Notes: generated from the sequence alone by a model not told the origin. Shown: positions 32,901-41,919, numbered from the stretch's first letter. The stretch: 64,000 bases of DNA from Ascoidea asiatica (GCA_001600695.1 BCKQ01000002.1:1561340-1625339), one strand, 5' to 3'. Translations and numbers: made by a program.

Positions 32901-34109
32901 GTCATTGTCAGAATTTGAATCATCAGAATTAGTTAAATCAATAACTTCTGGTTTAGATATAGTTGGTTTTAAAATAGGATTTGAATTTAAATTTAAGGCT
33001 GAATTTGAAGTATCTCTCAAAGGATAATCTGATTTTATTTTTTTAAAATTAGGAAGTAATGAAGAAATAAAAGAACTTGACCTTTTCAACAGAGAATTTG
33101 AAGAACTATTATTGTTATTATTATTATTACTATTATTATCATTATTACTATTAATATCAATATTACTTTTGCTTTTATTATTATTATTATTATTACTGTT
33201 GTTGTTGTTGTTGTTATTATTATTACTATTATTATTGTTAATATCAGTTAATCCTTTAAGTCTGGTATTGAGATTGAAACTATTCCAATTATTATTCATA
33301 TTATTCATATTATTCATATTATTCATATTATTCATATTATTGTTGGTATAATTATTCGTATCATTATTCAAATTAAAATTTGAATTATTATTTGAACTCA
33401 TATTTGAATTCAGATTTGAATTTAAGATTGGAATTGAAGTATTATTAGGATTAATAAAATCATCAAGAGTTAAAATTGTATTTTGATTATTATTTGAATT
33501 AATTTTTGTTTTTTTTAAAGGAACTTCATCAAGAAATACAACTTCATCTAAATCATCATTTTGATTAGCAGAATCTGAATTTGAATCAATATCATCTAGT
33601 ATTACAGAAGGGTTAGAAGGTAGTTTTGGTATTGAATCATAATCAGTATTTTCTAAATTTTCAAAACTTTTAGAACTTTTAGAATTTTTAAAAGATTCAT
33701 TACCCAAAGTTTCATTGATATTTTCAATATTAGAATTAAAATCAAAATTAGAATTATTTTTAAATGAAAAAAGTTTCGGACCATTTGAGATGAACTGGTT
33801 TTTATTATTATTATTATTATTTTCAAAATTTTGATTGATATTAAAGTTAAAGTTTTGATTTTGATTATCACTCTGATTAGAATTCAAATCCTGGGTATAG
33901 TTTTGATCTTGAATTTGACCAAGATTAAGTTTAGTAGGATCATTGTTGCTAACTATGGATTGAATATCAGATATAGGCTGAACATTTTCTTCAATATCAT
34001 CATTTTCACTTTCATTTTCAATGCTATTTTTATTCTCATTATTATTGTCATTTTCACTCTCGCTTAGGTTTTGAAAAGGCACATTAGATTCGGACATCAT
34101 CACAGACAT
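29910..34109 (-). CDS. ULS1: Uls1-type SWI/SNF translocase and SUMO-targeted RING ligase
   Basis: The 1399-residue protein is a Snf2/Rad5-group ATPase with a RING finger, matching Uls1 (Ris1), which removes SUMO-modified proteins from DNA. The N-terminal half is Asn/Ser-rich. It has probable SUMO-interacting motifs: VIDLTNSDDS (about 389-398) followed by acidic residues, and VVFLDEV (about 186). The ATPase starts near residue 690 with DDMGLGKT (motif I, about 720), then LDEAHLIKN (motif II). A C3HC4 RING lies at about 1094-1150 (CPSC, CGHPMCRDCC, CADC) between the helicase lobes. Motif VI DRVHRIGQ is near 1330. All key residues are present. It is divergent from a gene for a protein with SUMO-like domains. 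Confidence 0.93.
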   Translation of the reverse strand: MSVMMSESNVPFQNLSESENDNNNENKNSIENESENDDIEENVQPISDIQSIVSNNDPTKLNLGQIQDQNYTQDLNSNQSDNQNQNFNFNINQNFENNNNNNKNQFISNGPKLFSFKNNSNFDFNSNIENINETLGNESFKNSKSSKSFENLENTDYDSIPKLPSNPSVILDDIDSNSDSANQNDDLDEVVFLDEVPLKKTKINSNNNQNTILTLDDFINPNNTSIPILNSNLNSNMSSNNNSNFNLNNDTNNYTNNNMNNMNNMNNMNNMNNNWNSFNLNTRLKGLTDINNNNSNNNNNNNNNSNNNNNNKSKSNIDINSNNDNNSNNNNNNNSSSNSLLKRSSSFISSLLPNFKKIKSDYPLRDTSNSALNLNSNPILKPTISKPEVIDLTNSDDSNSDNDSDEDLIITGWKGETNPSLNNLTSNLLNLNNINFNGNYIQPNPPSYSASQKLKELQKINQRKIYQQNLNSRIFETRQKISQSLTLLNQYLKNWNENKVKFNSFNLKLLTLKNQKISIENNLVQNKNQVNALNSKYLFNPANNSLLLTEINNLNSKVKTISSQLTECKTKIKASENDLASLKTRNAQLLSLIERFQKEKLALSDKFTVLNKELDSLQSMNNNNGLNNTLINNQVLSAPPVTTDYLNNKYNFTRESDIEDDDIQKLIDNIRQDDDDENSLDLGTETPEQLNITLLKHQRLGLSWLTRMEKESSNKGGILADDMGLGKTIQIMALVFNNISTDKACKTNLIVGPVALLKQWEAEFTMKTKNPNKLKLFLYHSSDKLTNFRQMKRYDIILTSYGTLASEFKKHFAKVLSQSKTKKTANLIPTPGTGGEYYRSPFFTRDAIFYRIILDEAHLIKNKLTQSSKSCAVLQSKYRWCLTGTPMQNNIDELYSPIRFLKIKPYCEESVFRSKIVLPLKKTEKGFSYEDDQSSRDAAVHRLQALLKAILLRRTKTSKIDGQPILQLPAKVIVKDSIDMEGEELQFYEDISQSSAKDAEKILNKNAGGYSSILTLLLRLRQACCHEILVEVGDRLTAQRNEQLLLDNDRDIDFRALDESEAFIVRNMARVVKRLAPAVVKQINEMINNEGLTCPSCFNPITPSEALFLFPCGHPMCRDCCDDYFSQNRIEDDSSNSIIAKCADCKVRCKRIDCFNFMAFEKNSSINSSATTQTLREPSPLKNAEETSELFERYSKLNSKPNISIFREVMKEREGQIVESAKMQKCIEIIQQVNKKDPDDKVLVFSQFTLFFDIISKLLKENDIDYLRYDGSMTMTARDDVVRQFYSDDSKKVMLISLKAGNVGLTLTCASHVIIMDPFWNPYVEEQAMDRVHRIGQLKKVFVHQILVKNSVEDRIIKLQEKKKAMVNVALNETGMKNISKLGRDELRYLFGISKRLPN

Positions 34110-34837
34110 ATCCTATTATTGAGTGAAATGAGATTATATATATACAGTAAAACTTATACAATATGGAATATATCAACTAACTAATAGTCCACAATTAGTC
34201 TAGCCAGAGATATATTGATTGAAGATATATTTTACTTTCTTTTGAGTGAATACTGAAATGCTTATTCGATTCGATAGAATAGTTCCAATATATTCAATTG
34301 AACATACCTTTATTTTTGTTTTCTTTTACACTTCTACAAATTGGCGCCAGAAATCACCTCGAAACACGAAAAACGAAGATTTATTTTTTTTCAAAAGCCT
34401 GTGCCACAACGCCACCAAAAACACATCCACAAATATCAAAACGCCTCTTTCAACTCAAAAAAGCAAACAATCGGTGGCTAGTTCCGTTTTTTTAATCCGC
34501 AGTGGTTTCCGTTTATGATTATGTAACTACTTCTAAATATTACGTAATAGTATTATATTTGGATTGTTGATTTGATTTGTTAGGATCTGAGTTCCACTCA
34601 AAGTTTAGATTTGGTTTTGTTTCCTTTATTTTATTTCTTTTGATTGTTTGTTTATTTAATGATCTCTTATTATTAAGAACAATTTAAACATAACTATCAA
34701 ATATATCAGTAAATCAATACATAGATAAATCAATAGATCAAATTGTTTTATTATATTACTTACTTAATCCAATCTATTTTTCAATGAAGGACAATCAATT
34801 TACATAAACATTTTCATTTTAAGTTTATTTATCTCAA
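34110..34837. other. ULS1/SUMO-like-domain gene divergent promoter
   Basis: This 728-bp region separates two divergent genes. A moderately GC-rich patch lies at about 34325-34505. Open frames there (34246-34518) have no recognisable content. A GTATGT on the minus strand near 34303 has no ATG-bearing exon upstream, so no extra ULS1 exon is called. Confidence 0.45.
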
Positions 34838-37800
34838 ATGAATCACTCATCAACTTCAAATATCAATGATAATGAAGAAAAAACAATAATTATAGGTTGT
34901 AGAATAATTAATAGTCATGATATTGATATAAATGTTAATAATGGTAAAAAAGTTGATAATATTCCTATTTATTTTCAAACTAAAAGTAATTTTAAAATTT
35001 CTTCATTAATGAAAGCATTCTCAAAACAAAAAAAAATTGACATTGAAAGCTTGAAATTCTTTTTTAAAAATATTGAATTAGATAAAAATTTAAAAGTTGG
35101 TGGAAATTTCAAAGATCATGATTTAATTGATGTTAAATATGTTAATCCAAATAATATTCAATCAAAATTAAAACTTAAATCTAAATCTCATTTTCAACCT
35201 CAATCTCGTTCTCAATCTCGATCTCAATCTCGATCTCAATCTCGATCTCAATCAGAGTCTCAAACTGATATGAATGATCCTGTAGCTGATACAAGTTTTG
35301 AAATTGAATTTAATAATATTAAAATCCAAAATTTTATTAAAAATAATTTCGTATTTAAAATTATTCAATCAAATATAAATTTAAACAATAATTTTAGATC
35401 AATTTTCAAACATTTTTTAAAATTTTTAGTTCAATCTGTTAATATATCTAATCCAATTGATAGTCATAATCTTATAAAATATATTTTAGATAATACAAAT
35501 TTATTAAAATTTACTTTATTTAATTTTAATTCCAACTCTATATTAAAAGAAATAAACTTAACTTCTTCAAATTCTTTCTCTTCTTTATGTACTAATATAA
35601 TTACCAATAATATAAACTATAATAATAATAATAATGATCATATAAAAAATAAAGTTCTCATTAGGATTTCTTTATCAAAGCCTATAGATGATAATAACCC
35701 TATAATTGATTCAAATGATATAAATAAGACCATTTTAGTTCATTTATTATCTCTTTATAATGATAATTTAAATATAAATAATTTGATTCTTCAAATCAAT
35801 GATTCTATTAATAATACTAAAATTAAAGATCAGATTAATGATAAAATTAATCAAAAATTTACGGATTTAAAATTATCACTTAAAAATAATGTTAGTGATA
35901 ATAATTATAATAATAATAAAAATAATCAAGAAGAAAAATTAAATTCAATATTAAATTTTTATGAATCTAAAAATAAATATTTATTACATGATTTAATTTT
36001 GAAGAAGAATGAATTAATTTTAAAAGATAGTGAATTTGAAAAAAAATTCAAAAATTTAAATGAAAATTTTCTGAAAATTAGCAAAAATTTATCAGTTTCA
36101 AATAATTTAAATGACAAAAATCAAACTTTTCAAAAAAATCTTCAAATTTTAATAAATGATAAACTTTCCACACTTTTAGATTCGCCAAAAGATTCAAATG
36201 AATTTGACAAAAGATTTTCCAAAAATTTAATTATTTCAAATTCAAAATTATTATTTAAAGATGATAATGATCAAGATAATAATATTAATTATAATAAAAA
36301 GCGTATAATAGATTTATTTACTAATTTTTTAGTAATGAATGAATTATATGATGAAAATTATTCTAAATTTTTAAAATTATCTGAAAAGGATAAAAAATTA
36401 AATGAATTTTTAAAACAAAGATATAATGAATTAAAATCAAAAAATATTTCAAATTTACCAATAATAGATAATTTGGATAATTCTGAAATTTTAAAAATTA
36501 TGCTAAAAATTTATATTGAAAAATTAAATATTTTAAATAAAAAATATTTAAGCCAAGAAAAACAATTGAATGATTTAAATGAAATCAGAAAGAAAACTAT
36601 AATTACTGAAAATGAATATAATTATATTATTGAAATGTGTAATACATTAATGGCAATTTATACCAAAAAGTTTAACTTTAATTCTGAAAATCAAAATCTT
36701 AATTTTTTCAATGATAATAATAATAATACTGAAATATTAAAATCATTCAAATTATTTCAAGATGGAATCAACCCAATATTAAAAAATATTGAAAATAAAT
36801 CAATCAATAAAGAAGTTAATAAAGAATTCAAAGAATTAATTAATAGATTAATAAATTTAAATTATAATATCAATGAACTAATCTATAGAGAAATTAATTT
36901 GAAAAATAAAAAAATTGAAGAAATTAATGAGTTAAATAATAAAGATGTATTGAGTAGAAGTAAAATTGAAGAAAATATTAAAGTTAATAATAAATTGAAA
37001 GAAAAATTAAAAGATTATGATGAGCTACTAAATATTAATTTAAAAATAATTAAGCAAAATGAAAACTTGAATGAAAAAATTAATATCTTAGAAGAATTGA
37101 ATAAAAAAAATGAAATGTCAAAAGAAATGGAATTATGGGTTAAAGAAAGTGAAAAAATTGAAAATTGGATTAAAAATGGTAGAAAAATTTTGAAAAGAAA
37201 ATATGATATAACTGAAGATTATAATAATGAAGATAATAATAATACTGATATGATGAAGGAAGATGATTACAAAGAGATTGATAATAAAGAAGAAGTGAAA
37301 AAAATAGAAAGTCACAGCTCATCAGCACCATCAAAAGATATTTTTAAGAAAAGAAAAATAGATGAAAATGATAAAATTAATTTAGTGAATGAGACAATAA
37401 GTAATAAATTAAGTGATAAAATCATTAATAGGATAAGTGATACAGTGAGCGACAAAGAAACTGATATAATCAACTATCAACTTAAAGATAAAGTAAATAA
37501 TGAATCAAGCGGCAAAGATGATCATAAAATAGATAATAAAGTCAGTGACAATAACACCGAAAAATTTATTAGCAAAATGAGTGATAAAGTGATTGATAAA
37601 GAGGGTTATAAAATGAGTGATAAAGAAAGTGAGAAAATAAGTGGTAAAGAGAGTGACACAGTGATTGAGAATGCTAATGAATTAGTTAATGAGAAAGAAA
37701 GTGAAAAAAAGAATGAAATAATTGGTGAGAAAACCAATGAGAATATCGATGAGAAAGTCAAAGAAAAAGAAAGTAATAGTAGTAAAAAGGATCTGAATGT

Positions 37801-38086
37801 TTATGTTAAACTACCGGTTATGTTCAAACCTCGAAATGAAAAGCAATTTCAGCTTAAAGTAAGCACATATAAATTGAAAAGTAAAACTAAAATCATTAAA
37901 TTATTAAAAGTATTTAAAACTAAATTAATTGAAGCTATTCTTGAAAAAGATGGAGAAGTTACATCAAATATTAATATGGATAAAATATATCTTGAGATTA
38001 ATGGAGAAAGAGTAAAAGACTATAATAAGAGAATTAATTCCTTCAATCTAAAGGAGGATACAGTTATTATTGCAAGAGATGAGTGA
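34838..38086 (+). CDS. Unrecognised coiled-coil protein with SUMO-like domains at both ends
   Basis: The gene is not recognised. The 1082-residue product starts with a SUMO-like segment (about residues 13-108). In it, KISSLMKAFSKQKKIDIESL then KFFFKNIELD and DHDLIDV follow the SUMO pattern of helix, strand and the DGDxIDV loop. A short Ser-Gln-Arg repeat (about 122-143) follows. A predicted coiled-coil and Asn/Lys-rich middle spans about 360-840. Degenerate SDK/SEK repeats cover about 845-985. The last 95 residues form a second SUMO-like (Rad60-SLD type) segment with KTKIIKLLKVFKTKL, MDKIYLEINGERV and LKEDTVIIARD. There is no C-terminal Gly-Gly, so it should not be conjugated. Esc2/Rad60 proteins also carry two such domains, but both at the C-terminus. 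Its promoter is shared with ULS1, which is consistent with a SUMO role. Function is not assigned. Confidence 0.65.
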   Translation: MNHSSTSNINDNEEKTIIIGCRIINSHDIDINVNNGKKVDNIPIYFQTKSNFKISSLMKAFSKQKKIDIESLKFFFKNIELDKNLKVGGNFKDHDLIDVKYVNPNNIQSKLKLKSKSHFQPQSRSQSRSQSRSQSRSQSESQTDMNDPVADTSFEIEFNNIKIQNFIKNNFVFKIIQSNINLNNNFRSIFKHFLKFLVQSVNISNPIDSHNLIKYILDNTNLLKFTLFNFNSNSILKEINLTSSNSFSSLCTNIITNNINYNNNNNDHIKNKVLIRISLSKPIDDNNPIIDSNDINKTILVHLLSLYNDNLNINNLILQINDSINNTKIKDQINDKINQKFTDLKLSLKNNVSDNNYNNNKNNQEEKLNSILNFYESKNKYLLHDLILKKNELILKDSEFEKKFKNLNENFLKISKNLSVSNNLNDKNQTFQKNLQILINDKLSTLLDSPKDSNEFDKRFSKNLIISNSKLLFKDDNDQDNNINYNKKRIIDLFTNFLVMNELYDENYSKFLKLSEKDKKLNEFLKQRYNELKSKNISNLPIIDNLDNSEILKIMLKIYIEKLNILNKKYLSQEKQLNDLNEIRKKTIITENEYNYIIEMCNTLMAIYTKKFNFNSENQNLNFFNDNNNNTEILKSFKLFQDGINPILKNIENKSINKEVNKEFKELINRLINLNYNINELIYREINLKNKKIEEINELNNKDVLSRSKIEENIKVNNKLKEKLKDYDELLNINLKIIKQNENLNEKINILEELNKKNEMSKEMELWVKESEKIENWIKNGRKILKRKYDITEDYNNEDNNNTDMMKEDDYKEIDNKEEVKKIESHSSSAPSKDIFKKRKIDENDKINLVNETISNKLSDKIINRISDTVSDKETDIINYQLKDKVNNESSGKDDHKIDNKVSDNNTEKFISKMSDKVIDKEGYKMSDKESEKISGKESDTVIENANELVNEKESEKKNEIIGEKTNENIDEKVKEKESNSSKKDLNVYVKLPVMFKPRNEKQFQLKVSTYKLKSKTKIIKLLKVFKTKLIEAILEKDGEVTSNINMDKIYLEINGERVKDYNKRINSFNLKEDTVIIARDE
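35205..35262 (+). repeat. Ser-Gln-Arg coding repeat (12-bp unit)
   Basis: CAATCTCGTTCT-like units, mostly TCTCAATCTCGA, repeat about five times and code for alternating SQSR. The DNA repeat is near exact, so it is probably variable in copy number. Confidence 0.8.
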
Positions 38087-39000
38087 AAAGCATTTGTATA
38101 TTTTGTACAGTAGATAGGAAGATCAATAAATAGATAAATTGGTTAATTGGTAAACTGGTAAACTGGTAAACTTTTAATATTACAGTAGTTGCAAAAGTGA
38201 AAAAAAAATATTGGTATTTCCTAATTGGGAACGGCGGCGGAAGCCAGATATTTGGAACTTCTTTGGTTGGCACAGCCATTGTAACTCAGCTTTAGCCAGG
38301 TATTGGCAGTGCTTCATTGTGGCAGAGTCATTGTGGCTGCTTCTTAAACCAAGGAACCATGACTGTGGATCTGCGCTGGGGAAGCCTTGTCTGCGGTTAG
38401 AATATCTCAGGACCGATTTTTGTCGAAGCGCGACAGCGGGAGACCTGCGGGCGTGAGCAAGACCTGCGTGGGCCCCTAGCTACACGCTCGTGCACGGAGT
38501 GTCTGTAAATCCGCACTCTCCTCTTCATTTCCTGTGAGTAATTAGACCATCCTTGCCCCCGGAAGTTCCTATTTTCCTGCTTTTCCACGCTTCAGGCTTT
38601 AACGTTACGAGTGTTTCCATTCCGATGGTTTTTTCAATATTTGGTACTGTAATTTTAGTTAAGTTTCTTTTAATTGACTTAAATTTACCTTCAAATCTAC
38701 TGTTTTTGATAAATATTTCATTCTATTTAGTATTTACAATACAGTACAGTAGTACAGTATTTATTTACTTGTTTATTTCCTTTACTTTTTTTATCCACTT
38801 TTAATTCTCTTTTTTACTCTAAATTATATCAATATTCAGATCTCTTTTAAAAACTTTTATCTATTTTATATATATTACGTTTATATATAAACATTGTTAT
38901 TTACGTTCTTTCACTTTCGTTATTCAATTTAATATCAATTCAATATTAATTTACAATCTTTTATTTATTATTCATTAGTCATTAATTATCAATTATAAAA
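38087..39000. other. Intergenic region with GC-rich island D, upstream of the Rho gene
   Basis: It starts with short GGTAAACTGGTAAACT repeats (about 38148-38171), followed by a GC-rich island at about 38215-38605, then AT-rich DNA to the Rho ATG with repeats of ACAGTA (about 38739-38760). Open frames in the island (38211-38588) overlap on both strands and are not called. No tRNA, snRNA or RNase P RNA signature was recognised. Confidence 0.5.
38215..38605. other. GC-rich island D
   Basis: A strongly GC-rich block in an otherwise AT-rich upstream region, ending about 400 bp before the Rho start. It contains TTGTGGC direct repeats (38317 and 38331 area) and AGACCTGCG twice (38440 and 38460 area). 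No gene is recognised in it. Confidence 0.6.
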
Positions 39001-39657
39001 ATGGAAGTTGAAAAAAAATTAGTTATTGTAGGTGATGGTTTTTGTGGTAAAACTTGTCTTTTAACAACTTTTGTTGAAGATAGATTTCCAGAAGATTATG
39101 TACCAACAGTATTTGAAGAATCTTCTGTTACAATAAATGTTAATCATTCAGGAACTGATTTTGCTGTTAATTTAAGTCTTTGGGATACTGCAGGACAAGA
39201 AGATTTTGATAGATTAAGACCATTAGCTTATCCTGATTCAAATATTATATTATTATGTTTTGCAATTAATTCTCCAGAAACTTTTAGTAATGTAACATCA
39301 CATTGGTTTAGTGAAATTAGACAATATGCTTCTCAAACTCCAATTATATTAGTTGGTTGTAAAAAAGATTTAAGAAATGATCCTCAAACTTTAAATCAAT
39401 TAAGATCAAATGGTTTAAATCCAATTACTTTACAACAAGGTGTAGATTTAGCAAATCAATTATCTGCTTTAAGTTATATTGAATGTTCTGCTTTATCAGG
39501 GGAAGGTGTAAAAGATGTATTTCATACTGCTGCTTTAGCAACTTTAGGTCCTGCTAAAAGTTCAAAACCAGCTCCTGTGAGACCACAACAACAACAACAA
39601 AATACAACTTCAGATAATACTGAAAAAGAAAAAAGCAGTTGTTGTATAATTTTATAA
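39001..39657 (+). CDS. Rho-family small GTPase, divergent effector loop
   Basis: The 218-residue protein has all Rho-family nucleotide motifs: P-loop GDGFCGKT (11-18), WDTAGQEDFDRLRP, a CKKDL motif in place of (N/T)KxD, and the ECSAL motif. It ends in CCIIL, a CaaX box with Leu, which predicts geranylgeranylation. The Rho insert region DLRNDPQTLNQLRSNG looks like Rho1, while the SALSGEGVKDVF and CCIIL end look like Rho2. So it is not assigned to one subfamily. Two odd features are seen. The P-loop Ala is Phe14. The switch I effector loop reads TVFEESSVT where Rho proteins have TVFENY, so the effector Tyr is missing. A Gln run (QQQQQ) occurs in the tail. Rho proteins act at the plasma membrane in polarity and wall synthesis. 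Confidence 0.92.
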   Translation: MEVEKKLVIVGDGFCGKTCLLTTFVEDRFPEDYVPTVFEESSVTINVNHSGTDFAVNLSLWDTAGQEDFDRLRPLAYPDSNIILLCFAINSPETFSNVTSHWFSEIRQYASQTPIILVGCKKDLRNDPQTLNQLRSNGLNPITLQQGVDLANQLSALSYIECSALSGEGVKDVFHTAALATLGPAKSSKPAPVRPQQQQQNTTSDNTEKEKSSCCIIL

Positions 39658-40099
39658 TTGTTTATTAATATATTAATTATTTTCATTTTCTCTTTCTCTC
39701 TTTATCTCCTTATTTTTACCTAAATCTAAATCTATCCTTTTCTTAATCCTATCCTCAATTAACTCTATTAATCTATCAAGTTTTTAATAATTTTTAATAA
39801 TTTTTATTCTTTTTTTATTCTATTTATCTTTAAGTGTTGTTATTTGATTGTTTATTTAGTTTCCTATTTATTTATTTACTTATTTACTTACTTACTTACT
39901 TACTTATTTTATTGTTTATTCTTCATTGTTTCTCTTATATTAATAAGTTTTAAAAAAAAAAAAAAAACATTCAATATTAATATTAATTATAATAATATAC
40001 TACTACTGATATACGAATGAAATGTAAAAGAAAAGGAAAGTAAAAAAATGTTTATATACTGTATATATATTATATATAGTTATATATGAATAAAAGTAG
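39658..40099. other. Convergent Rho/YPT52 intergenic region
   Basis: About 440 bp between stop codons, with T-rich tracts, an ACTT tetranucleotide run (about 39880-39906) and a poly-A run near 39951-39966. No gene is seen. Confidence 0.4.
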
Positions 40100-40777
40100 T
40101 TAACATTCACAATTTGATTGATTTTTATTTTTATTTTTTGATAAATCAATACCTAAATTATTTCTTGAATTTCTTAAATTTGAATTTAAATTATTTGAAT
40201 TTGAATTTAAATTATAATCATCTATTGGTAATTTTTTTGCAATACTTTCAAAAATATTTTTAACACCAAAACCCGATTTTGCACTAACTTCAAAAAATAA
40301 TAAATTTTCTTCTCTTGAATAATTAAAAGCATCATTTTTTTGAACATTTCTTAAATTTGGATCATTTTCAACTATATCTAATTTATTACCAGTTAAAGCA
40401 ATTATAATATCATTATTACCATATTTTTTTAATTCTTTAATCCATTGTTTTGCTTTTTCTAAAGAAGAATTTTGAGTTATATCATAAACAATTATTGCAC
40501 AATTTGCATTTCTATAATACATTGGAGCTAAACTTTTATAACGTTCTTGACCTGCAGTATCCCAAATTTCAAATTTTATTGTAATATTATTTGGTAAAAG
40601 TACAGTTTGTGTTAAAAATGCAGCACCAATTGTTGATTCTCTAAATTCATCAAATTGATCTTTAACAAATCTATGAACTATAGAAGATTTACCAACTGCA
40701 CTTTCACCAAGTAAAACTAATTTAAATTGTGCAAAACGTGGTGAATCTGAAGCTGTTGATGATCTTGGAGTTGACAT
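40100..40777 (-). CDS. YPT52: Rab5-type GTPase, Ypt52-like
   Basis: The 225-residue protein is a Rab5-family GTPase of early endosomes and vacuolar sorting. Motifs seen: P-loop GESAVGKSS (24-32), switch [36 protein letters not shown] and the SAKSG motif. It ends in a CxC-type double Cys (CEC) for geranylgeranylation. The stretch [19 protein letters not shown] and QERYKSL matches Ypt52 more than Vps21. The Asn/Ser-rich tail is longer than usual. No other Rab5 member lies in the window, so it may be one of two or three paralogues. The upstream region has a GC-rich island. Confidence 0.88.
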   Translation of the reverse strand: MSTPRSSTASDSPRFAQFKLVLLGESAVGKSSIVHRFVKDQFDEFRESTIGAAFLTQTVLLPNNITIKFEIWDTAGQERYKSLAPMYYRNANCAIIVYDITQNSSLEKAKQWIKELKKYGNNDIIIALTGNKLDIVENDPNLRNVQKNDAFNYSREENLLFFEVSAKSGFGVKNIFESIAKKLPIDDYNLNSNSNNLNSNLRNSRNNLGIDLSKNKNKNQSNCEC

Positions 40778-41646
40778 CTTTTTATTATTTTATTTTATTT
40801 TATTATTTTATTATATATTGATATTTGAGTAAGGATATAAATAGAACACAAGTGAGATATAAAGATTAGATATTAGATATTAGATATTAGATAATGAAAT
40901 GATAAATGATAAATTTAAATATAAAGAGTATTAACTAATAGCCTGCTATTTATTATAATACTTGAAAAGGTTTTATATTTTTTGTATATATTTATATTAT
41001 TGTATATATTTATTGATAATATATGATTATGTTCAAATATAGAGAATATATATTTCTTGATAAGAATCTTAATATCTGAGTATAAAATTATAAAATTAGA
41101 GTATTTATTCAACCATTATCAATAATCAATAATCAATAATCAATAACCATTATCATAGTCATTACTACTGTACTATTACTACTGTACTATCATTATTATC
41201 AATATCCTCAAATTCTGAATATATTCTTCAGCTCAGTATCAGATTCAGACACTGCACAGAAGATGCTTTAGCCACTGGTCACTCGCCGCACGGAAGACCC
41301 AATCCAGCACCACCGCCACAAAGCAGTAGCAATTTCTTTTCGGGTCACCTCTGAAAAAGAGTAAAGACCATTTAAGGGGTCGTTCGTTAATTGCAAAGGT
41401 GTTCGTTAAGAAGTTTGTTATCTCTCTGGCTGCATATTTAAACGACTGGAAAAAGACCCCTGTGGCGCAGCAGAATCGAAAAAAGAGACCACTCTACCGG
41501 GGCTTCTTTTGAGCAATTCATCAACCCACTGCAATATTGCTACGCAGCACTCTTCATACAAAAATACAAAAATACAAAAATACAAAATATTCAATTATCA
41601 TTCAATTATCATCATTACAAGTTATTGTTGTTTTCATTATTTTTCA
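40778..41646. other. YPT52 upstream region with GC-rich island E
   Basis: Near YPT52 there are GATATTA repeats (about 40865-40890). At about 41115-41145 there are AATAATC repeats, and CTACTGTACTATTA repeats follow (about 41164-41192). A GC-rich island lies at about 41225-41525. It has complementary blocks GGGGTC (41376-41381) and GACCCC (41455-41460) and two GTTCGTTAA copies. No gene is recognised. Confidence 0.5.
41225..41525. other. GC-rich island E
   Basis: This block lies 450-750 bp upstream of YPT52 and just downstream of the small gene at 41647-41919. The block CCTGTGGCGCAGCAG (about 41458-41472) looks like a tRNA A box, but no B box or acceptor pairing follows, so no tRNA is called. 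Confidence 0.55.
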
Positions 41647-41919
41647 TTATTTTTCATTCTTGTTTCTATTTTTCGGAGTCTTTCTTAAAATTGGTAGATT
41701 GGGATTTATTCTTCTTTTCAAATACATATCTCTCTTCTTCTTCTTCAATTCTTCACTATTTTTATTCTCTTCATCCTTTGAAAGTTCTTGAGGGTTCTTC
41801 TTTTCAGTAGTAGTACTAGCAGCAGTCTCTTTATCTTTAGCTGGGATATTTAGCTTCACAGCAACTCCATTTCCAGCATTGTCATTTACGAAATCATCAA
41901 ATTCATCATCTGAATCCAT
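41647..41919 (-). CDS. Small unknown protein, acidic N-terminus and basic C-terminus
   Basis: The gene is not recognised. The first ATG at 41919 gives 90 residues; the frame opens three codons earlier only with a TTG. The N-terminus is acidic (MDSDDEFDDFVND) and the second half is strongly basic (ELKKKKRDMYLKRRINPNLP). No membrane segment is seen. Base use is less AT-rich than in neighbours, with GCT, ACT and AAG codons, which argues for a translated gene rather than a chance frame. It is divergent from GET4 with 346 bp between. A nuclear or nucleic-acid-associated role would suit the charge pattern, but this is only inference. Confidence 0.55.
   Translation of the reverse strand: MDSDDEFDDFVNDNAGNGVAVKLNIPAKDKETAASTTTEKKNPQELSKDEENKNSEELKKKKRDMYLKRRINPNLPILRKTPKNRNKNEK

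Noticed and set aside
33112..33351. Plus-strand Leu-rich frame within ULS1
   Set aside because: It is the antisense of Asn-coding repeats of ULS1. The same holds for 28264-28572 opposite the MKK gene.
34290..34310. Minus-strand GTATGT donor upstream of ULS1
   Set aside because: No ATG-bearing exon precedes it and the ULS1 ATG at 34109 gives a complete protein.
38211..38588. Open frames in GC-rich island D
   Set aside because: Opposite-strand overlap and no recognisable sequence.
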